Below are positions 8,672-18,318 of a stretch of DNA of 57,962 nucleotides, one piece after another. Source of the stretch: Levilactobacillus acidifarinae DSM 19394 = JCM 15949 (lineage in GTDB: Bacteria; Bacillota; Bacilli; Lactobacillales; Lactobacillaceae). The notes below the pieces were generated by a model. The model made no database searches. It had not been told where the DNA came from and saw only the letters and a list, made by a program, of their open reading frames with translations. The DNA lies in contig NZ_AZDV01000003.1 in NCBI RefSeq assembly GCF_001434835.1, positions 231,654-289,615 on the forward strand, written 5' to 3'. Numbering within the stretch: the first letter of the stretch is position 1; each line of letters opens with the position of its first letter. The translations under genes were made by a program, and so were the position numbers.

Positions 8672-11600
8672 CTATTCTGCTGACATGAGTTTCATAGCCA
8701 GATTGTTCATCTTAGCTTCAAAATCACGCTGACTTTGAGTTTCCTGCTTAGCAATCGTCTTGCGTACAGCTTCTGGATCACTGACGCCTTGAATCACGTA
8801 CTTAGGACTGTAGGTGATTTGTGGACGAAGGACCATCTCCCCTTTAGAATGTTGGGCAGTCGATACACTTTGCTTGGAAAACTTAGTCTGTGATTCCTTC
8901 ATCTTGGCAAACTCACGCTGCATTTTGGCAAATGCTTTAAGCTGGCCAAACATGCTATTGGGTGCCTTATTGGCGCGATCACTCATCGCTTCCAACAATA
9001 ACTTGTCCGCCGTTGGACGACTGGTGTTAATGGCCACTTCTGATTGCCCAGGGACTTCACCAAAAACATTTACTTGTCCGTTTTTAGCCCATCCGCCATT
9101 AGCGTACCAACCGTGAGAACGTCTAAAACTAAGTGCCTGGTTAATACCACCATATCTACCATTCACATAACTCTTCATCCACTTTAGTTGCGTAATTGGA
9201 TTAGTTTTCCAGTCAGAACCAGCTGATGCCATCTTAGAACCAGGCAAAGCCTGGGGGATACCGTAGGCTGAACTACCTGGATTATGAATAGTTGGATTCC
9301 AACCGGATTCAGGAGTAATGATTGAATTATAAGCAGCAAACTGATTTTCGGAAATACCAGCTTGCTTCAACCAATTCTTATGGCTACCAGTTGGGGCCGC
9401 ACTAGTCCCAACAGCACCGCCATCATCCTTAGGAGCAAGACTCTTACTTACCCATTTGAGTCGATTACCCAGTTCAGACTTAACTAGTTTAGTAAGTGCT
9501 GGGTTCTTAGACTTGGCCTTGAACTTAGCAACGCCAGAACTACTCCCATGCATTTTGGTAACATCGTACCAACCACGATGTGAATACCCACCGTGAGTCC
9601 AAAGAGAACCCTTTGACACACCAACGTGAACGTGGACGTCATGGCCTGCTAAGTGGCCCAAGGTCCCAAGGACTTGTCCAGTTTTAACCTGGTCACCCTT
9701 GCTGACTTTGATGTTACCCATGTTCCCAAATTCCTGGTAAATTTCTTGGAACCCATCGTCAGAATGAACTTCAATGATATTCCCCAAATCTTTGAAATCA
9801 TGCCAGTGATTATCAGGCCCGATATGGGCAACGGTCCCGCCATGGACCGCACGGAAAGCTGAACCAATAGCGCCGCTAAAATCGACACCATCATGGACGC
9901 CAGAACCACGCGATGCGTTAAATCCGTTAGATGCTCGCAAACCTGGCGTATGGGCCCAGTTACCACCCGCACCGGCACCACCGGACATCGCATCTTTCAG
10001 TTGGGACCATACCTCAGTGTTCCAAGGCTTTCCAACGTGGTTAGCCGCACCCTTGGAAGTTGCCATCAAGCTGTTCCCAAAGAACGTATTTTTGCCGCCC
10101 TTAAGGTTACTGGTAAAGTCACGACTCCATGCCGCCTTAGGGTTCTTATCGCTTCGCTTGATCAGACGTCGTAAGCCGTCCGTCCCTTTTGCAAAGTGCG
10201 GTAAAGCCCCGACATCTTGAAGCTGTGCGGTTTCGGACCCGTTAAGGACCTCATCCCCAGGGCCAAGCGGTAAGACTACATCATTCCCCTTAGGCATGTA
10301 AGCTCGGCCGTTGGGCTTAACGATGGTTTCTTGTCGTGGACCGACCTTTGCATCGTTCACAACAGCCATCGTGTGCTTACCGATGGGGCCTTTACTACCT
10401 TGGGCGTAGTGAATGAGTGGTAAGACGCTACCACCGCCACCAAACTTATTCAGCACCGTGTTAATCCCACTAATGCCGCCATTCAGTTGCCTGATAGTGG
10501 CCGCCATTTCCTTGTGGGCGTAACCCGGTAGCTTACCGAATATCTTGTCAAAGTCCGATACCATAGCCTGCGTAACGGAATTCATCCCTTTATGCAGTTG
10601 GTTCATTTGAACCATCGAACCCTTTTGCATGGTATCAAAATCACTGACGGTATTTTTCCGGATAGTATCGGTCCGCTTGTTGGTTCCCTTCTGGATGCCA
10701 GTAAATTCGCTAAGATTAGTCTTGCTGAGAAGTTTGACGCTCTTAGTTGACTCCTTCTGCATCGTTGACCAGGACTTCTTAGAGCCCTTTTGTAACTTGG
10801 TCAGGGACTTCAACGAAGTCTTAGAAGAAGCGCCGTAGGCATCAAATTTGAGGCTCGTTGTCCCCCTATTCTTACCCTTGACTAGCTTAGTAGTTCCACT
10901 AGCGTACCCTGGGAGAGTCATCCCCCGACCAAGGCCACCAGCAGCCACCGCAGCGGAATCATGCGCATTTAGAATTCGCTCACCAGAGTGAACTCGCTCT
11001 AATGCCGGACCGTTTTGACCCAGCCAACGCATATACCCCTTACCTGGGTGATAAGCCATCTCTCGGCCTTGCTCACCCACGAGGGCCATATGATTAGTTC
11101 GCATGTATCCGCCTGCTGCATGAGCTAACCCGGTTTGAACATTGATCTTAGGCTTAGAACTCTTTCTAGAGATTACACTATTATTTTGCTTGCCAAGAGT
11201 CTTAACACTCTTAGGAGTCTTACCGCCACTGGTGGATGGACTATCGCCACTAACCCAACTTTCGATGGTCTTGATAGGATGAGTCAAAAACTTACCAATA
11301 TTTTTACCAAGATCAATCAGCCCATCCAGAATCGTATGAAATAGATCCATAAATACTTTGCCGATTGTTCCAAATATCCCACTAGCAATCTGCCCCATGT
11401 CCCCCAAGATGTTTTTCCAACGATGATGGATTAAATCGCTTATGAGCGAAAAAACCCCGCTAACCGTTTTAATTAGTCCTTCAATGACATGCGACACCAC
11501 TTTAATAGCAGTTTTAACCACTGCACCAAATACTTTGAAGGCAACACCGGCCACTTTCATAGTCGGAACCAAGATAACCTTGAAGAGTTTCAAAGTATCC

Positions 11601-13975
11601 TTGATGGCCGCACCACCATTCTTACCGGAGAGCGGCTTTACTACGTAGCGAGTCCACGCTTTAGAAATCCCCTTAGTTGCGGAATTCCAAACCCTCGTAA
11701 TCGACTTGATGGTTGTTTTGAACGGGCTAAGCAAACTGCTAAAGGTCTTCTTCACGCTAGTAACTGCTGACCCAATCGACTTCTTTAGCTTTTTAGGTAG
11801 AGTTTTCTGAATCGTTGATCCAACTTTGGCACCAAGGGCCTGGCCAATAGCTGCACCGGCCATCCCCCAAATAGGGCCAAACATCGAACCAATCGCACCA
11901 CCAGCGAGCATCCCTCCGGCGGACCCAACCTTTTTACCGGCATTTTTATGATTCATACCGATCAGATTAGTTCCAGCCGCAGCAATATCTAAGACAGGCA
12001 ACTTACCAGCAAGCTTTAGCCCGCCCTTGGCTAATCGTCCTGCCGTAGTAGCTCCGGGGATGCGCGCCAGAGCACTAACGCCCCGTGAGGCTAAGGATTT
12101 AACCCCAGTTTTGGCAAAATTAAAACCGCCCCTAGTTTTAGAGGCGGCATAAACTGCTGCGGATTTAATTCCTGATCCTGGTCTTGTCCCGGCCATCCAG
12201 TTAACGGCTTTAGAACCGCCCCGGCGCATACCTGACCAGTTCCAGCCATTCATTGCTAGACTTCCTGGAGTCTTTACTCGGCTACTAAAGTGCGAGGTTC
12301 CAGAGCGTAAGCTTTCGCGTCCAGTTGCTGGCTTCTTACCGCCAACTCCCAGGAGGCTTCCAGCCAAGCCTGATAATCCACCACCTTTACTTTTACCACT
12401 AAGTCCGTCCATCGCAGTTAATGCCGCGTGCATCTTCATCAATGAACCGGCCGCTAACGCTAATGGACCAACTACGGCGGCCAATAAAACGCCAAGACTA
12501 ATGAACTTCTTAGTTGGTTCTGGTAATGCTTGGAACCCTTCCAGCATATTCGCCAAGGCCTTAGTAATCTTAGTTAGCGATGGCATCCACGCATTGGCAA
12601 TATTGACACCCGAGCCAATTAGACCCTGTTTGAGCCGATCCCACTGCTTTTGAAGCGTGTTCATGTTCTTCTCGGATAAAGTGGCAACGTAACCCTTACC
12701 GTGGTTCATGTTCTGAGACTTCTGAACCTTTTTATCCAGAGCGTCGACCTGCTTGTAAGTTTCACCCAGAGTTTGAGCCGCACTAGAGGCGGTAACCCCG
12801 AAAAGTTGCGCATAAATCGCACCCTTTTCAGTGTGGCTCAAATTCATCTTGTTCATCTTAGTCGCAAGTTTTCCAAAAATATCCTGGATCGGCAAAAGTT
12901 CCTTGTGGGCATCACGGAAGTCACTATAGCTTAATCCTAAACGCTTCATTGCATTAGGTGCTTTCCCCTTTGTCGGGGGGCTAGTTAAACGCTGGTAGAT
13001 TTGCCGCATTGAGGTCCCAGCTTGGCTACCATCAATCCCCGAATTGGAAAGTTGGCCAATTGCTGAAACTGTGGTGTGTAGCGACTGGTGGGCAGCGTGT
13101 GCATCAGGCCCAGAGAACTGAAGTGCTTCACCTAAGTCACTGAAACTCGTCGCTGTTAGGTCAGCTGAGTACGCCATTTGGTTAATGGCCGTCTTACTGG
13201 CTGCGGCCATCCCCTTGACAGAGTTCACTTTCATCCCAAATTGCTCAATAGCCGACGCTGCGTTGTTCACGACATCGGCGTAAGCATCGCCGGAAGCGAT
13301 AGCCCCCTGCAGATAGGACTTCTGCGAACCTAATGCCTGATTAGACGTATACCCACGCCGAATCAGCGTTTCATACCCAGCGCCAATCTTCTTCTGTGCG
13401 ACCCCATAGGTGTTGGCATATTTCGCCCCATCTTGTTGCATCGCCGCCACGTTTTTAGTGACTTCTGCCTGTTTTTCGCCACCGGTTACGGCTAAATTGT
13501 TGATCACTTTATACCGGTTTTGCAGACTTGCAGCCGTCTTCAAAGCTACTCCAGCTCCGAGTGCCACTGCACCCGTTACGGCCGTTGCCTTAGCTCCAAA
13601 GGATTGCATCTTACTTCCAAGCTCACCCAAGTCGCGAGTTTGCTTTTTGAAGTAAGAAGTTCCGGTAGCCTTTTTCATCGTCCGAGAAAGGTTCGTGGTC
13701 TTCATGTTGACCCAATCAATCTTGCTCCCAGTCCGACCGATGGCCCCCGTCAGGCTGTCAAAACCACGAGTCTCCTGGCGGATGCTTTCGGGGATGCGAC
13801 TATTACTAGCCTCACGATTTAGTTTACCAACGGCGATTTTAGCACCGTCAACGGACTTGCTTAACCCAGGAACCAGCTTATCAAGTTGTTGAATGGTCTT
13901 TTTCATCCCATCGAGATTGGAAAGGCCATCAATGTCAATTCGATAATTGATTCTGTCTCCAGCAATGTCAGGCAT
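8672..13975 (-). CDS. Phage tail tape measure protein with M23 peptidase and lytic transglycosylase-like domains
   Basis: At 1767 residues this is the largest gene of the window. It sets tail length and is ejected to help DNA cross the envelope. Residues about 130-480 hold the conserved tape measure domain (SKMQSFGAKATAVTGAVALG to ALDKKVQKSQNMN). Hydrophobic segments lie near 490-520, 690-730 and 800-870. Near residues 1365-1450 is an M23 endopeptidase with the zinc-binding pattern GVHDGVDFSG and HVHVGVS. Near 1550-1630 is a lysozyme-like fold with the catalytic Glu in TPESGWNP followed by SAYGIPQ. The start codon overlaps the stop of the frameshifted chaperone extension (TAATG), which supports both gene calls. 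Confidence 0.95.
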   Translation of the reverse strand: MPDIAGDRINYRIDIDGLSNLDGMKKTIQQLDKLVPGLSKSVDGAKIAVGKLNREASNSRIPESIRQETRGFDSLTGAIGRTGSKIDWVNMKTTNLSRTMKKATGTSYFKKQTRDLGELGSKMQSFGAKATAVTGAVALGAGVALKTAASLQNRYKVINNLAVTGGEKQAEVTKNVAAMQQDGAKYANTYGVAQKKIGAGYETLIRRGYTSNQALGSQKSYLQGAIASGDAYADVVNNAASAIEQFGMKVNSVKGMAAASKTAINQMAYSADLTATSFSDLGEALQFSGPDAHAAHQSLHTTVSAIGQLSNSGIDGSQAGTSMRQIYQRLTSPPTKGKAPNAMKRLGLSYSDFRDAHKELLPIQDIFGKLATKMNKMNLSHTEKGAIYAQLFGVTASSAAQTLGETYKQVDALDKKVQKSQNMNHGKGYVATLSEKNMNTLQKQWDRLKQGLIGSGVNIANAWMPSLTKITKALANMLEGFQALPEPTKKFISLGVLLAAVVGPLALAAGSLMKMHAALTAMDGLSGKSKGGGLSGLAGSLLGVGGKKPATGRESLRSGTSHFSSRVKTPGSLAMNGWNWSGMRRGGSKAVNWMAGTRPGSGIKSAAVYAASKTRGGFNFAKTGVKSLASRGVSALARIPGATTAGRLAKGGLKLAGKLPVLDIAAAGTNLIGMNHKNAGKKVGSAGGMLAGGAIGSMFGPIWGMAGAAIGQALGAKVGSTIQKTLPKKLKKSIGSAVTSVKKTFSSLLSPFKTTIKSITRVWNSATKGISKAWTRYVVKPLSGKNGGAAIKDTLKLFKVILVPTMKVAGVAFKVFGAVVKTAIKVVSHVIEGLIKTVSGVFSLISDLIHHRWKNILGDMGQIASGIFGTIGKVFMDLFHTILDGLIDLGKNIGKFLTHPIKTIESWVSGDSPSTSGGKTPKSVKTLGKQNNSVISRKSSKPKINVQTGLAHAAGGYMRTNHMALVGEQGREMAYHPGKGYMRWLGQNGPALERVHSGERILNAHDSAAVAAGGLGRGMTLPGYASGTTKLVKGKNRGTTSLKFDAYGASSKTSLKSLTKLQKGSKKSWSTMQKESTKSVKLLSKTNLSEFTGIQKGTNKRTDTIRKNTVSDFDTMQKGSMVQMNQLHKGMNSVTQAMVSDFDKIFGKLPGYAHKEMAATIRQLNGGISGINTVLNKFGGGGSVLPLIHYAQGSKGPIGKHTMAVVNDAKVGPRQETIVKPNGRAYMPKGNDVVLPLGPGDEVLNGSETAQLQDVGALPHFAKGTDGLRRLIKRSDKNPKAAWSRDFTSNLKGGKNTFFGNSLMATSKGAANHVGKPWNTEVWSQLKDAMSGGAGAGGNWAHTPGLRASNGFNASRGSGVHDGVDFSGAIGSAFRAVHGGTVAHIGPDNHWHDFKDLGNIIEVHSDDGFQEIYQEFGNMGNIKVSKGDQVKTGQVLGTLGHLAGHDVHVHVGVSKGSLWTHGGYSHRGWYDVTKMHGSSSGVAKFKAKSKNPALTKLVKSELGNRLKWVSKSLAPKDDGGAVGTSAAPTGSHKNWLKQAGISENQFAAYNSIITPESGWNPTIHNPGSSAYGIPQALPGSKMASAGSDWKTNPITQLKWMKSYVNGRYGGINQALSFRRSHGWYANGGWAKNGQVNVFGEVPGQSEVAINTSRPTADKLLLEAMSDRANKAPNSMFGQLKAFAKMQREFAKMKESQTKFSKQSVSTAQHSKGEMVLRPQITYSPKYVIQGVSDPEAVRKTIAKQETQSQRDFEAKMNNLAMKLMSAE

Positions 13976-14227
13976 TACGACCCCTCCTTAGCTCCAAAGG
14001 CTAAGACAATCGCGGAAGCCTGCGTATATTTGTTCATCTTGGTGCGCTGCTCCGTCGCATACTGCAAAATGCTCAATTCATTACCAGACATCTGACTAAT
14101 TTCTTCACGGGTAATATTGACTGCCCCATGAATGTAAGCCGACCACTCCATTGCTAGTTCGGGGTTCTTCTCAAAGATTTTCTCAATCTGGCGCTTATTG
14201 AAGAAAGTATTAGTTCTTGAGATAAAA
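13975..14227 (-). CDS. Frameshift extension of the tail assembly chaperone (+1 frame)
   Basis: An 82-codon open frame, not usually started on its own, lies between the XkdN-like gene and the tape measure. It reads from RTNTFFNKRQIEKIF to LAFGAKEGS with natural amino acid use. The shift must happen between an in-frame TGA about 14238 and the zero-frame stop at 14210. The sequence there is CGT TTT ATC in the new frame, so tRNA-Phe on TTT can slip forward one base onto TTT (T-run 14227-14224). The fused product would be about 255 residues. Long tail chaperone variants made by frameshifting are known in most long-tailed phages (gpG/gpGT). No good start codon or RBS exists for independent expression. 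Confidence 0.75.
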
Positions 14228-14743
14228 CGTGACGATGATGCTCATCACATCATCGAGTTCAGCTTTAGTCATGCCAATTTGAGATAGGCTCTTAAGCGTT
14301 GCCTTGTGGATTGGCGCGCGATTAACCAGGATAACCCGAATAATTTCACTCAAAATCATCTTGTAAACACCTAAGTTGTTAACCGTGATGAAACGATCAC
14401 CACTCTGCGTTTCGTTAATCCGAACTTGGTTATCAGACAACTTCGTGCTGACCTCTAAATCAGGCTTAACTACCGTGATTCGAAGTTTCTTACCATTCTT
14501 CAGGTCGTAGTCCAGGTTGAAGTTATTATCAACCGTAATTTCTTCATCTTCCCCACGGCTGATAGATGGTAAGGCATCCATGACTTCGGGATGAGTATCC
14601 GTCGCCTGATCAGTAGATGAAGTCGCCACCGGAGTTGCATCCCCAGCTACTGAATTCCCTGGATTAGCCGTTCCAGCATTCATACCGCCGGGAACTCCTG
14701 CTGCAGGGTTATTGTTTTCAGTAATTACATCTTGGTTATTCAT
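14210..14743 (-). CDS. Tail assembly chaperone, XkdN-like
   Basis: A 177-residue protein between the tail tube and the tape measure, the standard site of tail assembly chaperones. The first 60 residues are low-complexity and Asn-, Ala- and Thr-rich. From residue 65 on it has LDYDLKNGKKLRITVVKPDLEVS and a helical C-terminus with MTKAELDDVMSIIV, as expected for XkdN-type proteins. It also appears to be made as a longer form by a +1 shift near its last codons. It binds the tape measure protein before tail polymerisation in related phages. Confidence 0.8.
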   Translation of the reverse strand: MNNQDVITENNNPAAGVPGGMNAGTANPGNSVAGDATPVATSSTDQATDTHPEVMDALPSISRGEDEEITVDNNFNLDYDLKNGKKLRITVVKPDLEVSTKLSDNQVRINETQSGDRFITVNNLGVYKMILSEIIRVILVNRAPIHKATLKSLSQIGMTKAELDDVMSIIVTFYLKN

Positions 14744-14757
14744 AAAATCCTCCTAAA

Positions 14758-15195
14758 TTAAGCGGCCTTGTTGCCTTCCAAAGAGATCTTGTTGCATGAG
14801 AACCCGGCGTCAACCGTTTGGGCAGTCCCACCGACGTTAATATCTGGATTCTTAGTGAGTAACGCTTTACTCGTGAAGATGTGTTCGTATGGCGTCGTAA
14901 CGTCAATTTTGTGGTACCCGGTCGATGCACCAAAGCCCATGATGTCTTGCCAAGTATCAGAAGCCCGATTCAAGTGAAGCGTCATCGTCCCACGGCCATC
15001 GTGGTTCTTAACAGCGGTACCAGCACCCTGTGCATCGATTTCCATCGTGACGTTATCAGTCGTCCAAGTAACCGACACCATATCGTTACCGTTGAAGTAT
15101 TTGACCAGCTTGTCATCCAAGTAGATGGCTACGTCAGCCGCATCGAACAAAGGTTCTTCATCTTCGAGCGTGTTAGCTAAATTTTGTCCAGCCAT
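14758..15195 (-). CDS. Phage tail tube protein (XkdM-like)
   Basis: A 145-residue protein directly downstream of the sheath gene. It forms the inner tube of contractile tails. The sequence shows the expected pattern: acidic N-terminus, VAIYLDDKLVKYFNGNDMVSVTWT strand block, then DGRGTMTLHLNRASDTWQDI and a final KISLEGN strand. The spacing of 16 bases to the sheath gene and the AGGAGGAAAAATAATG start fit one operon. Length matches XkdM and related tube proteins. Confidence 0.9.
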   Translation of the reverse strand: MAGQNLANTLEDEEPLFDAADVAIYLDDKLVKYFNGNDMVSVTWTTDNVTMEIDAQGAGTAVKNHDGRGTMTLHLNRASDTWQDIMGFGASTGYHKIDVTTPYEHIFTSKALLTKNPDINVGGTAQTVDAGFSCNKISLEGNKAA

Positions 15196-15211
15196 TATTT
15201 TTCCTCCTCTC

Positions 15212-16396
15212 CTACATCACAATCGTGTTTTCGATGTAGACGTCTTCAACCATCCCCATTGGGTGGTACTTTGTCTTGACACCACGCATTTCACGCTTAG
15301 TTTCGTAACTCTTCGGTAATTGCGATGGCGTCAGGTAGTCGACCTCGTAATCCGGCTTACCGGTTTCGTTACCATCGGCATCAACGGCCGGTGCAATGAT
15401 GTCCAGGTCACCCGCATCCAGGAAAGTTCCCCGAATTACATTCACAATGGCGTTGAACCCAACCTCGCTATAAGGGATACCCTGGGCCGCGTTCTGAATG
15501 AACAGGTTGGCAATTCGAGCAGTCGCTTCGTTTTGAATCCAATCCCAGCCAAGAATGGTATCGATGTGAATTCCGTCAGCAGACATCCGAGAACTGGTAA
15601 TCCGTGGAGAATCAAGCACGTAAGCGTAGGTAACGATGTTGTGCTTATCCAGTTCGGCAAGATCATCCGGCGTAAAGTCAAAACGGTCCTGCGGTTTTGT
15701 ATAAGGTAAGTCTCCCAGTGCATACTTAACGGCTGCGTGAGGATTCCGCCCGTCTTCCGAACCAATAAACGCGGCATCTAAAACATTGTTGTAGGTGTCC
15801 TGAACATCGGCCGTAGAGTCATCCACCTTTGGTAAGGTGAACTTCATCGTCCGCTTGTTATCGGAATATCCTTGCAACTTAGTAGGATCATCGGCGTATA
15901 GGATAAACATCCCTGTATTCTGTAACTCAATGAAGTTAGAAATCGCCTGGGCTACTTCATCATCGAAGTCCACTAAGAACCACATTTGTGGCCCCGCAAA
16001 GTAATACTTCTTCAAAGCCGTTACAGCCCCGGTTGCATCAGCAGTCAACGTTGGGGATGCACTCCCAGCATCGGCCGTCACTTTAGCGCCATCCCCCGTT
16101 GCTTCCGCCTGCACGTCTGTAGGATCACCTTCCGCAGAAGCAACTGGTGCGTAAGTCAGCGCCAACAAACTTGAGGCTTCATTATTTGCAGAGAAGTAGG
16201 CCCGTGCCTTCTTCCAAAACGGGGAGTACATCTCGAAATCTTCAGTAACGGCATCTAAATCGTCGTAAACCTTGATTCCTTGCTTGTCCCCTTTGACTAA
16301 TCCACCAGCAAAGACGGCCTTAGCAGCGGTCGTATACTGATTTGAGATGTGAGCCGGGGAAATCCGGTTCACCGTACTGAATAACGTACTGGCCAT
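15212..16396 (-). CDS. Phage tail sheath protein (XkdK-like)
   Basis: A 394-residue contractile sheath subunit. Recognisable features are the N-terminal region with VFAGGLVKGDKQGIKVYDDL, the ALTYAPVASAEG stretch, and a C-terminal domain with DSPRITSSRMSADGIHIDTI and SEVGFNAIVNVIRGTFLDAG. The last residues form the handshake strands that link subunits. It overlaps the previous gene by a single base. Its presence identifies the phage as myovirus-like. Confidence 0.93.
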   Translation of the reverse strand: MASTLFSTVNRISPAHISNQYTTAAKAVFAGGLVKGDKQGIKVYDDLDAVTEDFEMYSPFWKKARAYFSANNEASSLLALTYAPVASAEGDPTDVQAEATGDGAKVTADAGSASPTLTADATGAVTALKKYYFAGPQMWFLVDFDDEVAQAISNFIELQNTGMFILYADDPTKLQGYSDNKRTMKFTLPKVDDSTADVQDTYNNVLDAAFIGSEDGRNPHAAVKYALGDLPYTKPQDRFDFTPDDLAELDKHNIVTYAYVLDSPRITSSRMSADGIHIDTILGWDWIQNEATARIANLFIQNAAQGIPYSEVGFNAIVNVIRGTFLDAGDLDIIAPAVDADGNETGKPDYEVDYLTPSQLPKSYETKREMRGVKTKYHPMGMVEDVYIENTIVM

Positions 16397-16908
16397 TATT
16401 CATCCTCCTTTTGGGTATTAAAAAAGCCCTCAACGGCGCTGATTACGTCGATAGGGCTTGTGTAGTGTCTGTAGTATTGAATCGTCAAATCAAATCCATG
16501 GTGGTAAACGGCACTGAAGGGTAAATCTGTCAGCGACCGGGATCGCGCAGGTGTTGCCTTTTGAATCGTAATGCCTGCGTGAGTGCGCAAAAGCTGTCGA
16601 ACGTAAGGGTCCAACAAATAGGCCCTTAAGTCCCCACAGATTTGCATCCCTTGGCCCATGACCTTAGCGAATACGTCTAGGCTAATCACTGCTTCGAAGG
16701 TCCCATCATTCGCAGTCGCATCGCTAAAAACGGGGTCATCAAACGTTAAAGGAAAGTAGGCCACAAACGGAGGCTGTTTTACCTGAGCGATTTGCGCGTT
16801 AGGAACAACCTCACACTCCGTTATTTTTCCAATCACGCCAACTAACGGCGCAAGCTTTTCTTCAAAGTCCAGCGTCTTTTTATCAAACGGCTGGTTCAAG
16901 GGCGTCAT
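16396..16908 (-). CDS. Tail terminator-like protein (LIC_12616/gpU-type position)
   Basis: A 170-residue protein just before the sheath gene, where contractile phages encode the tail terminator or a connector protein. The core includes PPFVAYFPLTFDDPVFSDATANDGTFEA and ISLDVFAK, strands consistent with that class. It overlaps the upstream gene by 26 bases. Function is inferred from order, not from a signature motif. Confidence 0.6.
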   Translation of the reverse strand: MTPLNQPFDKKTLDFEEKLAPLVGVIGKITECEVVPNAQIAQVKQPPFVAYFPLTFDDPVFSDATANDGTFEAVISLDVFAKVMGQGMQICGDLRAYLLDPYVRQLLRTHAGITIQKATPARSRSLTDLPFSAVYHHGFDLTIQYYRHYTSPIDVISAVEGFFNTQKEDE

Positions 16909-17293
16909 CCCCCTTCAGGTAATAGACGTAGATGTTAGCCGTGTTTTCATTGGGGGCCACTTCGTCAATCTGAAAAATATGCCCTTTGCACTCAACTAAT
17001 GTGCCCACTCGAAACTCATGCTCCGAGTACCAGGCATACTCCCGAGGAATGGTATTACCACCACCTCCGAGTGACTGGGCCATCATAGCGGACAAGACAG
17101 CACTGGAGGAACGAGGCACGACCGGGTCATTATAAGATTCGACATCAGGATCATCGGTTAAATCATCCCTGGTGAACGGAATTACCTCATTCAAGGCGTT
17201 TTTCTTACCGTCATCGAGAACATTCAGCTGGGGATGCACCTTAACGGGTACGGCGTAGATGCTCAACGCTTCGTATAAATCGTCATTGTCCAC
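16883..17293 (-). CDS. Phage head-tail joining region protein, unknown family
   Basis: A 136-residue protein between the gp10-like and terminator-like genes. Strands in the C-terminal half, SEHEFRVGTLVECKGHIFQIDEV, suggest a small beta-barrel. The N-terminus (DLYEALSIYAVPVKVHPQL) is not familiar. Overlaps of 11 and 26 bases with its neighbours indicate coupled expression in the late operon. A head closure role is likely by position, but not shown. Confidence 0.5.
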   Translation of the reverse strand: MDNDDLYEALSIYAVPVKVHPQLNVLDDGKKNALNEVIPFTRDDLTDDPDVESYNDPVVPRSSSAVLSAMMAQSLGGGGNTIPREYAWYSEHEFRVGTLVECKGHIFQIDEVAPNENTANIYVYYLKGDDALEPAV

Positions 17294-17741
17294 GTTTTAG
17301 GACCTCCTTATCAATTGAGCGATAAAGCCCGCCAGTATCGACCAGCGGCTGGTCACGCCCCTTTTTCTTGATGGTACTGGGAGCGTTGGCCGGGCTGACA
17401 ATATCAATCTGATGGCGAACGTCCTGAACCATACGTTTGCCGACCAACTTATAGGCCGCATTCCCTGTTAATCTACCCTCAACGACGCCTTTAACCGCCT
17501 CACGACTAACAAACCGCCAACCATGCTTAGAGTTACGATAAACAGCCCCACGCAAAAAAGAACGCGCCGGGATTTTACTAGTCCCAAACTCGTTGTAGCG
17601 GACAATCTTTTGTAATTCTTCAGGCGTATGTTCCGGGACTGGCTTAATTGCCCCAACACTCACCTCAGCGGCATTTAATTGCTTCAAACGTCGCTTCTGC
17701 ATGGTTAATTTTTTCAGGACCTTATCCGCCCCGGATTCCAT
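17283..17741 (-). CDS. HK97 gp10-like tail completion protein
   Basis: A 152-residue basic protein with the family pattern NEFGTSKIPARSFLRGAV (conserved E-F-G-T-x-x-I-P-x-R-x-F-L/M-R) at residues 50-67 and a C-terminal PLVDTGGLYRSI. Both are strong markers of phage gp10-like or virion morphogenesis proteins that finish the neck or tail. It is packed between the small LysM protein and the joining protein, with overlapping ends. Confidence 0.85.
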   Translation of the reverse strand: MESGADKVLKKLTMQKRRLKQLNAAEVSVGAIKPVPEHTPEELQKIVRYNEFGTSKIPARSFLRGAVYRNSKHGWRFVSREAVKGVVEGRLTGNAAYKLVGKRMVQDVRHQIDIVSPANAPSTIKKKGRDQPLVDTGGLYRSIDKEVLKRGQ

Positions 17742-17968
17742 TAGACAACCAACGGAATCTTCAGCGTCTTACCAGTAACCAGCTCGTTACCTTGTAACCC
17801 ATTAGCCGCATTTAAAGCGCCCACGGTCGTCTTATCTCGGAATCTCAACCACAGACCATAAACCGTGTCGCCTTCCTGCACCCGGTAAGTCGCAAACGGA
17901 ACTTCTCGTTGGTTAATGAGAACTTGCCCCGCTGGTTTAAAGCTATTTGTTTTTGCCAAGTTAATCAT
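17741..17968 (-). CDS. Small LysM-domain phage protein
   Basis: A 75-residue protein almost entirely made of one LysM domain: FATYRVQEGDTVYGLWLRFRDKTTVGALNAANGL, then GKTLKIPLV. LysM binds N-acetylglucosamine-containing glycans in peptidoglycan, but in tail proteins the domain can also act in protein assembly. It is unusual to find it in the neck region, next to the gp10-like gene. The role is open: neck decoration or tail assembly. Confidence 0.75.
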   Translation of the reverse strand: MINLAKTNSFKPAGQVLINQREVPFATYRVQEGDTVYGLWLRFRDKTTVGALNAANGLQGNELVTGKTLKIPLVV

Positions 17969-17974
17969 CCCTTC

Positions 17975-18307
17975 TTATAGAAATTGAATCCCATACTCTC
18001 CGTAACCCTGCTCACTAAGCAAATCTTGAAATTCACCCCAGGCATCATCAGACATTGCCTGGTCAAACTTAGTAGCAGTCGCATTCTCGGCCTTAATCGT
18101 CTGGAACCGTTCCTTGTGCTTAATGACTCGCAAAAATAGCAAGTGACAAGCATATAGCCGCACAGCCCGATCAATATTTTCATTCGTAATATTGTACGTT
18201 TTAACGGAGTTCCGAGCATCCCCAATGGCTAACATAATTTCTGCAGTATCAATGGTCGAATACTTTTTCTGACCAGTAATCTGTTTCGAAATTTCTTCAT
18301 CAGTCAT
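17975..18307 (-). CDS. Head-tail connector-like protein (DUF4054 type)
   Basis: A 110-residue, mostly helical protein following the capsid module. The sequence MLAIGDARNSVKTYNITNENIDRAVRLYACHLLF matches small adaptor proteins of the DUF4054 type, in which several helices dock onto the portal. Position supports the role. No catalytic function is expected. Confidence 0.65.
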   Translation of the reverse strand: MTDEEISKQITGQKKYSTIDTAEIMLAIGDARNSVKTYNITNENIDRAVRLYACHLLFLRVIKHKERFQTIKAENATATKFDQAMSDDAWGEFQDLLSEQGYGEYGIQFL

Positions 18308-18318
18308 TTAATCAGCTC

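Noticed and set aside
8814..13892. Many plus-strand ORFs of 60-115 codons opposite the tape measure gene
   Set aside because: They lie antisense to a well-recognised gene, lack RBS and have shadow composition.
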